A DNA stretch of 55,235 bases. It comes from Prochloraceae cyanobacterium PL24a_bin.78 (GTDB lineage: Bacteria > Cyanobacteriota > Cyanobacteriia > Cyanobacteriales > JANQIW01). Location: positions 1 through 55,235 of the forward strand of contig JANQIW010000049.1 in assembly GCA_028281945.1 (NCBI GenBank), written 5' to 3'. Shown piece after piece: positions 9,117 to 18,228 of this stretch (position 1 is the stretch's first letter; every line of letters starts with the position of its first letter). The notes beneath the pieces were generated by a model. That model was given only the letters and a program-made list of their open reading frames with translations, searched no databases and was not told the DNA's origin. The translations under genes were made by a program, and so were the position numbers.

Positions 9117-10172
9117 ATGACAATTAATGAAACCAAACTTCAAGAATTTTTAGGCAAAATGATTAAGGATTTAGGAGCAGCTGCCAGTAGTTCTTTAGTA
9201 TTAATAGGAGATAAATTAGGATTATATAAAGCGATAGTTAATGCAGGTTCAGTTAATTCAAACCAATTAGCAGAGTTAACCAATACTAATGAAAGGTATA
9301 TTCGAGAATGGTTAGCAGCCCAAGCAGCATCTGGATACATTGAATACCATGCTGAAACTGATTCTTTTTCGATGAATCCCGAACAAATTTCCGTATTTGC
9401 AGATGAAGAAAGCCCTAATTATATGATCGGTGGATTTTATTCTCTTTCATCTGTAATGAGTGGTGAAGCAAAAATTACTGAAGCTTTTCGCACAGGCGAA
9501 GGAATTGGTTGGGGAGATCATAGTGAATGTTTATTTTGTGGCACAGCTAAATTTTTTCGACCTACTTATAAAACCTATCTTACTTCTCAATGGTTACCAT
9601 CCTTAGAAGGAGTAATACAGAAGTTAGAAAAAGGAGCAAAAGTCGCAGATATAGGATGTGGTCATGGATGTTCTACTGCAATTATGGCAGAAGCTTTTCC
9701 TAATTCTGAATTTATTGGGTTTGATTTCCATGAACCTTCCATAGAAGCTGCAAAAAAATCTGCACTTGAAAAAAATCTTCAGAATATAAGTTTTGAAGTT
9801 GCTACAGCTAAAATATATAAAGGTAGTAATTATGATTTAGTAGCGTTTTTTGACTGTTTACATGATATGGGAGATCCCATTGGTGCTGTTTCTCATGTAA
9901 AAGAAACCTTGAATTCTGATGGTACTCTACTAATAGTTGAACCCATGGCTAACGATAATTTGGAGGAAAATTTACACCCCATCGGCAGGGTAATGTATAG
10001 TTTTTCTACCACGATTTGCACTCCTTCGTCTTTAAGTCAAGAGGTAGGATTAGCATTAGGTGCCCAAGCAGGGGAAAAACGTTTGAGAGAAGTAGTCACA
10101 TCTGGGGGTTTTACCAAGTTTCGTCGAGCAGCTGAAACACCTTTTAATCTAATTTTGGAAGCAAGGCTTTAG
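9117..10172 (+). CDS. Class I SAM-dependent methyltransferase with winged-helix N-terminal domain
   Basis: A 351-residue protein. Residues about 15-95 are a winged-helix dimerisation domain of the type found in small-molecule O-methyltransferases (LAELTNTNERYIREWLAAQ is the recognition-helix region). Residues about 160-300 are the Rossmann-like methyltransferase core, with motif I VADIGCGHGCSTAIM (about 176-190), an acidic strand end (FIGFDFHEPS) for the ribose, and a later FFDCLHDMGDP post-motif. Several cysteines (ECLFCGTAKFF) lie between the two domains. The substrate is not predictable. It is divergent from dhaK and converges with the WD40 gene, whose stop lies only 3 bp away. Confidence 0.85.
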   Translation: MTINETKLQEFLGKMIKDLGAAASSSLVLIGDKLGLYKAIVNAGSVNSNQLAELTNTNERYIREWLAAQAASGYIEYHAETDSFSMNPEQISVFADEESPNYMIGGFYSLSSVMSGEAKITEAFRTGEGIGWGDHSECLFCGTAKFFRPTYKTYLTSQWLPSLEGVIQKLEKGAKVADIGCGHGCSTAIMAEAFPNSEFIGFDFHEPSIEAAKKSALEKNLQNISFEVATAKIYKGSNYDLVAFFDCLHDMGDPIGAVSHVKETLNSDGTLLIVEPMANDNLEENLHPIGRVMYSFSTTICTPSSLSQEVGLALGAQAGEKRLREVVTSGGFTKFRRAAETPFNLILEARL

Positions 10173-10175
10173 TCT

Positions 10176-11993
10176 TTAGCTAGGCATCTGCCAAAATCTA
10201 ATATCAGTATCCTCGCCCCCACTGACAAGAAGCTTTCCATCAGGAGTGAAGGCTAAAGTAAAAACTGCACCAGAATGCCCTTCTAAGGTACGAATTATTT
10301 TTCCAGTATTCAAATCCCAAAGATTGATAGTTTTATCCTGACTACCAGAAGCCAAAATTCTTGAATCAGGACTAATGGCAACACTATTCACCCAATCTGA
10401 ATGTCCCTCTAAAGTAGTAATTAATTCATAAGTATTCAAATTCCAAAGATTGATAGTTTTATCCTGACTACCAGAAACCAAAATTCTTGAATCAGGACTA
10501 ATGGCAACACTATTCACCCAATCTGAATGATGAAAAAGGGTATTAATTAATTCACCTGTATTTAAATTCCACACTTTTACACTATAATCATTACTACCAG
10601 AGACTAAAATTCTCGAATCTGCGCTAATAGCTAAAGTATTTACCAAATTCAAATGACCCGAAAGAGTTTGAATAAAATCTCTAAGTTTTAAATCCCAAAT
10701 GAGGATCTTTTTATTACAACTACCAGAAACCAAAAAACGAGAATTTGAACTAATAGCTAGACTCAAAACCCAGCCACATTTACCAGAAAGGGTGTCAATT
10801 AAATCTCCAGTATTCAAATCCCAGATTTTAATCGTATGATCGTAACTACTAGAAGCCAAAAAACTCGAATCAGGAGTAATAGCCACACTCCAAACGGAAT
10901 CTTCATGTGCTTTCAAAGAGTGAATCAATCCTCCAGTATTCAAATCCCAGATTTTAATCGTATGATCTTCACTACCAGATGCAAGAATTTTACCATTTGG
11001 GCTAATTGCCAGAGTTTTAATATCATCAGAATGTCCTTTAAAAGTACGGATTAATTCTCCAGTATTAAAATCCCATATTTTGACACTATGATCTTCACTA
11101 CTAGAAGCCAACATTCTACTATCTGAGCTAATTGCCACATTTTTAACCACTTCTGAATGTCCTTTAAAAGTATGAATTATTTTTCCAGTTTTTAACTCCC
11201 AAGTGTTAATACTTTTCTCATAACTACCAGAAATTAATAGATTAGAGTCTGGGCTAATGGCAAAATCATCAATATCTTCCCAATATCCTTCAAGAGTATG
11301 AAGTAGTTTGCCAGTATTCAAATCCCAAATTTTTATAGTTTCATCATAGCTACCAGAGACTAAAAAACAAGAATCTGGACTAATTACAATACTTTTAATT
11401 TCATCGGAATGTCCATCTAGAATTTTAATTGTTTTTCCAGTATTTAAATCCCAAATCTTAATAGAAAAATTTTCAGTTTCAGATGCTAAAAAACAGAAAT
11501 CAGAGCTAACTGCTAATTTTGCATAAGACTTATAGTTATTATTAAGAGTAAAAATTACTGATCCTATATCTAAATCCCAAATTTTAATAGTAGTATCTGA
11601 ACTACTAGAAAGCAAAAATCGAGAATTAGAACTAATGACTAAACGACAAACTTCATCCTCATGCCCTTCAAGGGTACGAATCAAATTTCCACTTTTCAAA
11701 TCCCAGATTTTGATAGTATTGTCTTTACTGCCTGATGCTAAAAAAGTAGAGTTGGGAGTTATGGCAACAGTATTTACATAATCTTGATGACTTTTGAGGT
11801 TATGGATTAATTTTTCTGTCTCTAAATTCCAGATTTTAATACCTTTTCCATAGGTAACTAAATGTTTTCCATCTGGAGTGAATAGTATTTCAAATCCGCT
11901 AAGTCCTGGTATAATATAGTTGTTATGGTTTGCTTTATTATAAAAATAACTATTTAATTTATTTTGTTCTGAAGATAGATAATGATTTATCAT
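10176..11993 (-). CDS. 14-blade WD40 repeat protein
   Basis: A 605-residue protein made almost wholly of WD40 repeats of about 42 residues. Fourteen WD-type motifs (IKIWDLNTG and variants) can be counted, enough for two seven-bladed propellers. No enzymatic, kinase or STAND domain is attached and there is no signal peptide, so it is probably a cytoplasmic scaffold. Blades 12 and 13 are nearly identical at DNA level, which indicates recent repeat duplication. It is the gene downstream of the MalK-type ATPase on the same strand (28 bp gap), so co-transcription is possible. The binding partner is unknown. Confidence 0.9.
   Translation of the reverse strand: MINHYLSSEQNKLNSYFYNKANHNNYIIPGLSGFEILFTPDGKHLVTYGKGIKIWNLETEKLIHNLKSHQDYVNTVAITPNSTFLASGSKDNTIKIWDLKSGNLIRTLEGHEDEVCRLVISSNSRFLLSSSSDTTIKIWDLDIGSVIFTLNNNYKSYAKLAVSSDFCFLASETENFSIKIWDLNTGKTIKILDGHSDEIKSIVISPDSCFLVSGSYDETIKIWDLNTGKLLHTLEGYWEDIDDFAISPDSNLLISGSYEKSINTWELKTGKIIHTFKGHSEVVKNVAISSDSRMLASSSEDHSVKIWDFNTGELIRTFKGHSDDIKTLAISPNGKILASGSEDHTIKIWDLNTGGLIHSLKAHEDSVWSVAITPDSSFLASSSYDHTIKIWDLNTGDLIDTLSGKCGWVLSLAISSNSRFLVSGSCNKKILIWDLKLRDFIQTLSGHLNLVNTLAISADSRILVSGSNDYSVKVWNLNTGELINTLFHHSDWVNSVAISPDSRILVSGSQDKTINLWNLNTYELITTLEGHSDWVNSVAISPDSRILASGSQDKTINLWDLNTGKIIRTLEGHSGAVFTLAFTPDGKLLVSGGEDTDIRFWQMPS
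10306..10529 (-). repeat. Near-identical tandem WD40 blade duplication
   Basis: Two 98-bp segments, 10306-10403 and 10432-10529, differ at only two positions by direct reading and are offset by exactly 126 bp (42 codons, one WD40 blade). Other blades of the gene are much more divergent. A weaker similar pair sits around 10800-10980. This marks recent duplication or gene conversion inside the WD40 gene. Confidence 0.9.
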
Positions 11994-12021
11994 CGTTTTA
12001 TCTTAATTTTTAAATAAATAA

Positions 12022-13326
12022 CTACTTGATTTGTAAGGAATTAGTAGAATCTGGATCGAACAGATGAATTTTTTCAGAATTAATACTTAACCAAAGGGAT
12101 TCACCTAATTTAAAAATACCATCGCCATTGATTCGCACTTGTAAATAACAATTTTGATCTTCAACTAAAGTAACAGAGATATAAGTATCATTTCCCAAAG
12201 ATTCTATGAGATCTACTTTTACATTAATACTTTTCTTGTCTGGGGAACTCATCTCAAAATCTTCTGGACGTATCCCAAGAATTAAAGATCGTCCCACATA
12301 AGGTTTAACTAATGCTTCCCATTTATCTGGAATGCTAAGAGAGAATTGAGGATGACATAACAGCAAAGGATTTTTTACCTCTACTGTCAGAAAATTCATA
12401 GGAGGAGAACCAATAAATTCTGCTACAAAAATGTTAACTGGATTACGATATATCTCCAAAGGAGGGGCTATTTGTTGGATTTCACCAGCATTCATTACCG
12501 CAATACGATCCCCCATTGTCATAGCCTCCACCCGATCGTGAGTCACATAAATAGTAGTAATACCCAACTGACGTTGTAACCTAACAATTTGAGCGCGAGT
12601 AGAAGCTCGTAACTTAGCATCCAAATTTGACAAAGGCTCATCCATCAAAAAAACTTGAGGATTCCGAGCGATTGCCCTTCCCAAAGCCACTCGTTGCCTT
12701 TGCCCACCAGAAAGCTGTTTAGGTAATCTTCCCAAAAGGGATTCAATTTGTAATAATTCAGCCACATATCTGACTCTAGATTCAATAGTTTTTTCCTTAT
12801 TAGAAACATACCGCAATTGAGAAGGAAGCCTACGAGAAATACCTACTAAAAGATTTTCCAACCAATTAGACAAAGAATTTTTGATCAGGAAACTTGGTTT
12901 TGCTTTTTCTAAGAAAGAGATTTTTTCACGATTCAAACCAGTGCGTCTCAAACCAAAAGCCATATTCTCATAGACATTTAGATGAGGATAGAGAGCGTAG
13001 TTTTGAAATACCATAGCGATATCTCTTGCTTTTGGCGCAACATTGTTAACTAGATAATTGTTAATAAAAATATTTCCTGCTGTTAATTCTTCCAACCCTG
13101 CAATTAAACGCAATAAAGTACTTTTACCGCAACCAGATGGTCCCACAAGCACCATAAATTCCCCATCTTGAACCTTTAAGTTAATATTGGACAAAACAGG
13201 GACACTTTGTTTTTTCTCTATAGCAGTTTTGTTAGCTGTAGTTTTAGCCGTACTTTTAGAGATAATATTTTCCGTCTTGCGACTAGGAAAACTTTTATAA
13301 ATATTTTCTAGAATAACTTCTGCCAA
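12022..13326 (-). CDS. MalK/UgpC-type ABC transporter ATP-binding protein with two insertions
   Basis: A 434-residue ABC ATPase of the carbohydrate-importer class. Walker A is GPSGCGKST (62-70), the Q-loop MVFQNYALYPH, the signature LSGGQRQR (205-212), Walker B VFLMDEP (225-231) and the switch His in YVTHD. The C-terminal part (about 300-434) has the MalK/OB-type regulatory fold. The usual THDQVEAM is THDRVEAM here. The length exceeds the usual 360-380 residues because of two inserts: a Lys/Thr-rich one at about 15-41 and one of about 45 residues at about 134-178 in the helical subdomain. A TTG start is chosen because MAEVILENIYKSF matches the family N-terminus and AGGA lies 5 bases upstream. 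No permease or binding-protein gene is nearby, so it may serve distant permeases. Cyanobacterial glucosylglycerol and sugar transporters use such orphan ATPases. Confidence 0.9.
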   Translation of the reverse strand: MAEVILENIYKSFPSRKTENIISKSTAKTTANKTAIEKKQSVPVLSNINLKVQDGEFMVLVGPSGCGKSTLLRLIAGLEELTAGNIFINNYLVNNVAPKARDIAMVFQNYALYPHLNVYENMAFGLRRTGLNREKISFLEKAKPSFLIKNSLSNWLENLLVGISRRLPSQLRYVSNKEKTIESRVRYVAELLQIESLLGRLPKQLSGGQRQRVALGRAIARNPQVFLMDEPLSNLDAKLRASTRAQIVRLQRQLGITTIYVTHDRVEAMTMGDRIAVMNAGEIQQIAPPLEIYRNPVNIFVAEFIGSPPMNFLTVEVKNPLLLCHPQFSLSIPDKWEALVKPYVGRSLILGIRPEDFEMSSPDKKSINVKVDLIESLGNDTYISVTLVEDQNCYLQVRINGDGIFKLGESLWLSINSEKIHLFDPDSTNSLQIK

Positions 13327-13566
13327 TCTTCCTACCTTAACAAATAATAAAGATTTTTAGGTTTAATTTTTTTTTGTAATTAGTATAGAGGAATTTTAAT
13401 AGTTGATAGAGCTTGGAGGTTAAATTATAGTAACATTTTAAGTAATACTTTCTATCATATCATAAAATCTAAAAACAAGACAATTTTTTTTGGTTTAAAA
13501 GATACATAATATTAATCTAAATAAGTTACTCTAAAAAGTTGCAACTTTATTAAAAGCAGTTTAAAC

Positions 13567-14730
13567 ATGAAAATAGCAACAAGAATGTCTTCCATCGCAC
13601 CTTCTTTAACTTTGGCAATTTCAGCTCAAGCTAAAGCCATGAAAGCAAAAGGGATTGATGTTATTAGTTTTAGTGCGGGGGAACCTGATTTTGATACTCC
13701 AATACATATCAAAGAAGCTGCCAAGTTAGCCTTAGATACTGGCAAAACCAAATATGGGCCCTCTGCCGGGGAACCAAAATTAAGAGAAGCCATTGCCTTA
13801 AAGTTAAGAACTCATAACAATTTAAATTATCAAGCAGAAAATGTAATCGTCACCAATGGGGGGAAATATTCTCTTTTCAATTTGATGTTAGCTTTGATTG
13901 AAACTGGAGATGAGGTAATTATTCCCGTACCTTACTGGTTAAGTTATCCAGAAATGGTAAAAATAGCTGGTGGTACACCGGTATGCGTCACTACTCAAGC
14001 TAGTAATGGTTATAAAATAACTGCAAAAGAATTAGAAAAAGCTATTACAAATAATACTAAATTATTAATTTTAAATTCTCCTTCCAATCCGACAGGATCT
14101 GTGTATCATCCAGATGAACTTCAGGCATTAGCGAAAGTAATTATAGAAAAAGATATATTAGTCGTTGCTGATGAAATTTATGAATATATTCTTTATGATA
14201 ATGCTCAACACTTAAGTATTGGTTCCCTTTCCCCAGAAATTTTTCAACGTAGTATTGTTAGTAATGGTTTTGCCAAAAGTTATTCTATGACAGGATGGCG
14301 TATTGGTTATCTTGCAGGGAATGTGGAATTAATTAAAGCTATGACTAAAATCCAAGGACATAGTACCTCAAATGTATGCACTTTTGCTCAATATGGAGCC
14401 ATGGCTGCATTAGAATCTTCTCAAGATTGTGTCAAAGAAATGTTAGAAGCATTTAAAGAAAGACGGAAAATAATGTTAGAAGGAATTACATCTATTTCTA
14501 ATATTAGTTGTGCTAAACCAGAAGGAGCATTTTATTTATTCGTAGATATCAGTAAAACCGGACTAAAATCCATAGAATTTTGTGAAAAATTACTACAAGA
14601 TCAACAAGTTGCCGCTATTCCCGGTAAAGCTTTTGGTGCAGATGATTGTGTTCGTTTTTCTTATGCAACGGATAATCAATCAATTATTAGAGGAATGGAG
14701 CGATTAGAAAGTTTTATCAATTCTTTGTAG
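13567..14730 (+). CDS. aspC: Aspartate/prephenate-type aminotransferase (PLP, class I)
   Basis: A 387-residue fold-type I aminotransferase of normal length. Visible residues are the substrate-site [12 protein letters not shown], Asn174 in SPSNPTG, Asp202 in [11 protein letters not shown] for the pyridine nitrogen, the Schiff-base Lys237 in [18 protein letters not shown], and the carboxylate-binding Arg near the C-terminus (CVRFSYA). The sequence belongs to the bacterial AspC group close to plastid-type enzymes. Some of these also transaminate prephenate to arogenate, which would fit the arogenate/prephenate dehydrogenase gene at 48354-49193, but that second activity is an inference. It is divergent from the ABC ATPase gene and stands alone. 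Confidence 0.9.
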   Translation: MKIATRMSSIAPSLTLAISAQAKAMKAKGIDVISFSAGEPDFDTPIHIKEAAKLALDTGKTKYGPSAGEPKLREAIALKLRTHNNLNYQAENVIVTNGGKYSLFNLMLALIETGDEVIIPVPYWLSYPEMVKIAGGTPVCVTTQASNGYKITAKELEKAITNNTKLLILNSPSNPTGSVYHPDELQALAKVIIEKDILVVADEIYEYILYDNAQHLSIGSLSPEIFQRSIVSNGFAKSYSMTGWRIGYLAGNVELIKAMTKIQGHSTSNVCTFAQYGAMAALESSQDCVKEMLEAFKERRKIMLEGITSISNISCAKPEGAFYLFVDISKTGLKSIEFCEKLLQDQQVAAIPGKAFGADDCVRFSYATDNQSIIRGMERLESFINSL

Positions 14731-14934
14731 AATTTAGATTACAAATTGAATGATAGTATTGGACACTGGTATAAATAGACAAAGAAATACTATCTCAAAA
14801 TTGTAATAATAAAAATAATAAAAATTAATTCAATTCTCAATTATTAGCTATCAACTATCCAGCATTAATTGTTATACTATATTCTCAAAAGTCCATGATC
14901 AAGTGTTTATTATCAATCATTCCTTTTTAGAAAT

Positions 14935-15414
14935 ATGTCATATCAAAAAATCTTAGTAGCTCTCGATCGTTCTAATAAAAACAATATTATCTTTCAACAA
15001 GCATTGGAAATAGCCAAGCATAATCAAGCACAACTTATGATATTTCATTGCCTTGCTTTAGAAGAGACAGGAATCGGCAATTATACCAATCTCTATGGGG
15101 AAGAATTGGTGAACTGGAATCAGTCAATGGAGGAAACTCTCAAACAAGAAATCGAAAATATTAATATTTGGTTATCAGGATACGCTGAACAATCCCAAGC
15201 AGAAGGAATTCCAACTCAAATGGATTGGAAACTAGGTGATGCAGGTAGATGGATTCGAGAAATGGCTCATACCTGGCAAGCAGATTTGATTGTGTTAGGC
15301 CGTAGAGGCCGTCAGGGTTTGGCTGAATTTTTCTTGGGAAGTGTGAGTAATTATATTGTTCATCATGCTACTTGTTCAGTTTTAGTAGTACAAGGAAAGG
15401 AACTTTCTGAATAA
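14935..15414 (+). CDS. Universal stress protein (UspA family)
   Basis: A 159-residue single Usp domain. The N-terminus has the expected strand and Asp (KILVALDRS), and the C-terminal half has the ATP-binding pattern G-x2-G-x9-G-S as GRRGRQGLAEFFLGSVSNYI, followed by the closing strand SVLVVQG. The complete motif suggests the nucleotide-binding subclass. Such proteins are cytoplasmic dimers linked to stress survival; the trigger here is unknown. A 204 bp spacer separates it from aspC, so it probably has its own promoter. Confidence 0.9.
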   Translation: MSYQKILVALDRSNKNNIIFQQALEIAKHNQAQLMIFHCLALEETGIGNYTNLYGEELVNWNQSMEETLKQEIENINIWLSGYAEQSQAEGIPTQMDWKLGDAGRWIREMAHTWQADLIVLGRRGRQGLAEFFLGSVSNYIVHHATCSVLVVQGKELSE

Positions 15415-15570
15415 ATCTATTTCTATTTTTTATTTAAATCAAACAACTCAGAATAAAACAATTTTATAAAAAAAGATAGTAAAATCAGGAAAATCCATTA
15501 CTCACTATCCAATTACTATTAATTAAAATCTACAAGTCATGAAATATTGATTAGAAATAATCAAAAAAAA

Positions 15571-17172
15571 CTATCCTAATTCAGAAAAAGCACCATCAGG
15601 AGTCAAAGTAATAAATTGTTCTTGAAGAGGATCGGGGTTATTTTGATATAAACTAGTAATCCCACCAAATCCCTTATAGAAAACATCATCACCAGTAGAC
15701 TTAGTAGGATCAGTAGGATCATTAGACTCATTAGGAGTAATAGATTCAACAATGCTTCCACCACCAAGAAGAACATCTTCACTAAAGAAACTAGTATCAT
15801 TACTAAAGCCAGCAGAAAAAGCATTAGCAGTCAAACTAGAGCTACCAGAATCGATTCTTCTTTCAAGCTCATTCTCAATAGTATTAGGGACATTAGAAAG
15901 AAAATCAAAACCAGTTCGTGCTTCTAAATCATTAATAGAAACACGGAAATTTTGCCAAGGAGTATTACGAACACCTTGAACATTAGGAATATCCAGAGCA
16001 ATTACACGAGTAGAAGTTGTAATTTCAGAAATAGAATCACCACCAGCATCTCCATTAGGTAATACAACTAAAATTTTCCAAGTACTAGAAGGAACTGTAA
16101 TATTACCACCATCGATCGTATTAGCAAACCCATTTCTTCCTTCTCCACCTTGTCCACGTCCTCCAGCGATTACATATACTTCATTGCCAGCATTTACAAA
16201 ATCTCTGGTGAAGTCTTCAAAAACACGCCATACACCTTGGTTATTATCTGGAGATTGAGGGATGATATTAGTTGTGAAGAATGTATTAGAGTTAGCAGTT
16301 ACTGAACTTGTACGATCGGCAGAAGGAGTGATATGACCTCGATCGAAACCACTATTAGTATAATCTCCAGTGAAGATATCATCAAATGCAGATGGAAGAG
16401 CAGTATCAGGGCGGAAATTATCTTGTCGAGGTGCGCTTCCGAAGTCAGTAGAGTTTACATTCCAACTTACCCAATTAGCAATATTCCGACTTCCATTTAA
16501 AGATAAACTATACTCCGGTCTAAATTCCCATAAGTAATTATTGAATTGGCTATTTGTTGCATTACTAGGATTTCCTAAAAATAAATGATCTCTAGGACCA
16601 CCGCCACCACCACCACTAAGAGTAGAACCGGAAGGAAGTAGAGTGATGTTGCTACGAGTGTTAGAGCGTGTCCAGTTGTTACGATTACTAATGGCAGAAA
16701 GTAACGTACTTTGGGATCCAGAAGTAGTGCTTCCTGAATAAATAGCATTATCTGTTTCGCTTAATGCTACTGCCGTAAATCCATTAGTTAATCCTGGTGG
16801 TAAGGCTGTGTTGTTGCTGCTATTTGCACTGGATTGGAAGCTACTACTTTGACTATTTAAAGCATAAAGAAATCGATCGGCAGTGTTAATACTACCTTGG
16901 TAAGCAATGATTTGATCTCCAGCAGTTGAAAAGGCTAAACCTGAATTATTAATAGTTATTACTTCACCAAAGTCAACCCCACCACTTGGGGCTGTCCATG
17001 TATAGGTATTTTCTCCACTTCTAAATGAACCATTGCTATTTACCCCTCGATCGGTAAATCTAATTTGTGTACCACCGTCGATATCATCAAGAGCTACAAA
17101 TGAGAAAGCATCTGGATTATCAAAATTAAATCCAGTAATTGCGATGTCTCCTGCGAATAATGTTGAAGCCAT
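15571..17172 (-). CDS. DNA/RNA non-specific endonuclease (DRGH/NUC1 family) with N-terminal beta-domain
   Basis: A 533-residue protein. Residues about 1-180 form a beta-rich domain starting SSTLFAGD-like (I-A-I-T-G-F-N-F-D), as seen at the front of other cyanobacterial secreted proteins. A Gly-run linker (187-192) leads to the nuclease domain (about 200-430). Catalytic signature FDRGHITPS carries His280, and NIIPQ with Asn302 and following NNQ supplies the metal-binding region. The last 70 residues are Ser/Asn/Pro-rich. No Sec signal peptide is visible, so export, if any, must use another route. A non-classical (type I-like) secretion signal is possible but not seen. Minus-strand GAGGAA lies just before the ATG. 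Role: nucleic acid degradation, possibly nutritional or competitive. Confidence 0.88.
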   Translation of the reverse strand: MASTLFAGDIAITGFNFDNPDAFSFVALDDIDGGTQIRFTDRGVNSNGSFRSGENTYTWTAPSGGVDFGEVITINNSGLAFSTAGDQIIAYQGSINTADRFLYALNSQSSSFQSSANSSNNTALPPGLTNGFTAVALSETDNAIYSGSTTSGSQSTLLSAISNRNNWTRSNTRSNITLLPSGSTLSGGGGGGPRDHLFLGNPSNATNSQFNNYLWEFRPEYSLSLNGSRNIANWVSWNVNSTDFGSAPRQDNFRPDTALPSAFDDIFTGDYTNSGFDRGHITPSADRTSSVTANSNTFFTTNIIPQSPDNNQGVWRVFEDFTRDFVNAGNEVYVIAGGRGQGGEGRNGFANTIDGGNITVPSSTWKILVVLPNGDAGGDSISEITTSTRVIALDIPNVQGVRNTPWQNFRVSINDLEARTGFDFLSNVPNTIENELERRIDSGSSSLTANAFSAGFSNDTSFFSEDVLLGGGSIVESITPNESNDPTDPTKSTGDDVFYKGFGGITSLYQNNPDPLQEQFITLTPDGAFSELG

Positions 17173-17202
17173 ATTTTTTCCTCTTTTTACTAAGGTTTAA
17201 TT

Positions 17203-17217
17203 GACACTATTTGTGTC
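17203..17217. promoter_or_regulatory. Short inverted repeat upstream of the nuclease gene
   Basis: The sequence GACACTATTTGTGTC is a perfect 5-bp inverted repeat with a 5-base centre, placed 31-45 bp before the nuclease ATG. The position would suit an operator or 5' leader hairpin, but such short repeats arise by chance in AT-rich DNA. Confidence 0.25.
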
Positions 17218-17837
17218 TTTTATTTAGAAATATTTTCAAGTTTTCTTGACATTTTTAATCCGTTAATTTTCAATGAAACTTGTTTTTTTGTTCAGTCTTA
17301 TTTCTTATTTAGTTATATCAAAATTGTTTAATTTATAAATTAAAAAACCATGAAATTTTGTTGATTTTTTTATTACAAAATTCAATGTATTTTAAAACAC
17401 ATAACCCCTTAAACTTTCGTAATGATAAATCTAATATTCTATAATTTAATCTAGTTATGCCTTAATTCTTATAGGTTTCCTAAAAAAAAGAATTTTTATT
17501 AAAAACTAGTTTTTGAGTCAATTTCTTAAAAAGATAGCCAGTTCCAAATTTAAGAACTAGCTACTAGATAATTTTATTTAATTTTGGAAGATATCTTTTA
17601 GCAGAATTTCCTTAAACTTAGACAAGTTAGAAATCTCCTGAGAGTTACTTTCAAGCATTTAATGGAGAGAAGCTTGATAAATCTAAGTCTACTATACTTT
17701 TTTCAATAGATATTATTTACAAATCATTCATTGTAGTAAGTATTTTAAACTTTTAAAATGTAATAATTTTGCTTCTTTTAGTAACATATTTTCCTCTACA
17801 AATTTAATGATCTTTTAAATTACTACTTCAATATATT

Positions 17838-17871
17838 GATTAAATTTCGATTAAATTTTGGTTAAATTTTG
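17838..17871. repeat. Three tandem 11-12 bp units
   Basis: GATTAAATTTC, GATTAAATTTTG and GTTAAATTTTG follow one another directly at 17838-17848, 17849-17860 and 17861-17871. They are iteron-like in spacing, but only three imperfect AT-rich copies exist, so function is doubtful. Confidence 0.5.
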
Positions 17872-18228
17872 ATAGGATAATAAGTTAATAATTATGATTA
17901 TAAATTCAACACTATTTTTAAAGCTTCATCTATTTTAATCATTAGATAAAATTCCAGCTTTCCTCTAATATTAATTAAAGGAAAATGATGGTTGATATTC
18001 TCTTTGTGTTAATAATTAGATGGATTTTTGGTAAATTGTTTCTTTGTGTAATAGCATTGAAATCAAGGTATTTTGCCCTTTAAAAGCTTAATAATAAAAT
18101 AAAAAAAACAATAAATATATTCTAGTTTTCAGTAAATTTTAAAAGTTTTATAATTTTCAACAAATAATTATTTATCATATTATTAATCTCAAAAATTCAA
18201 CCATAAATTCTATATAATAAAAAATATC

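Larger units (their letters stand above)
17173..18228. other. Gene-free AT-rich spacer of about 1.06 kb
   Basis: No open frame with family resemblance, tRNA or insertion sequence was seen. Two small structures stand out. A 5-bp inverted repeat GACAC-TATTT-GTGTC lies at 17203-17217, about 30 bp upstream of the nuclease start. Three tandem copies of a GATTAAATTT(T)G-like unit lie at 17838-17871. The spacer separates the start of the nuclease gene from the end of the EamA gene (both - strand), so it should contain the nuclease promoter and possibly an unannotated RNA. Confidence 0.6.
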
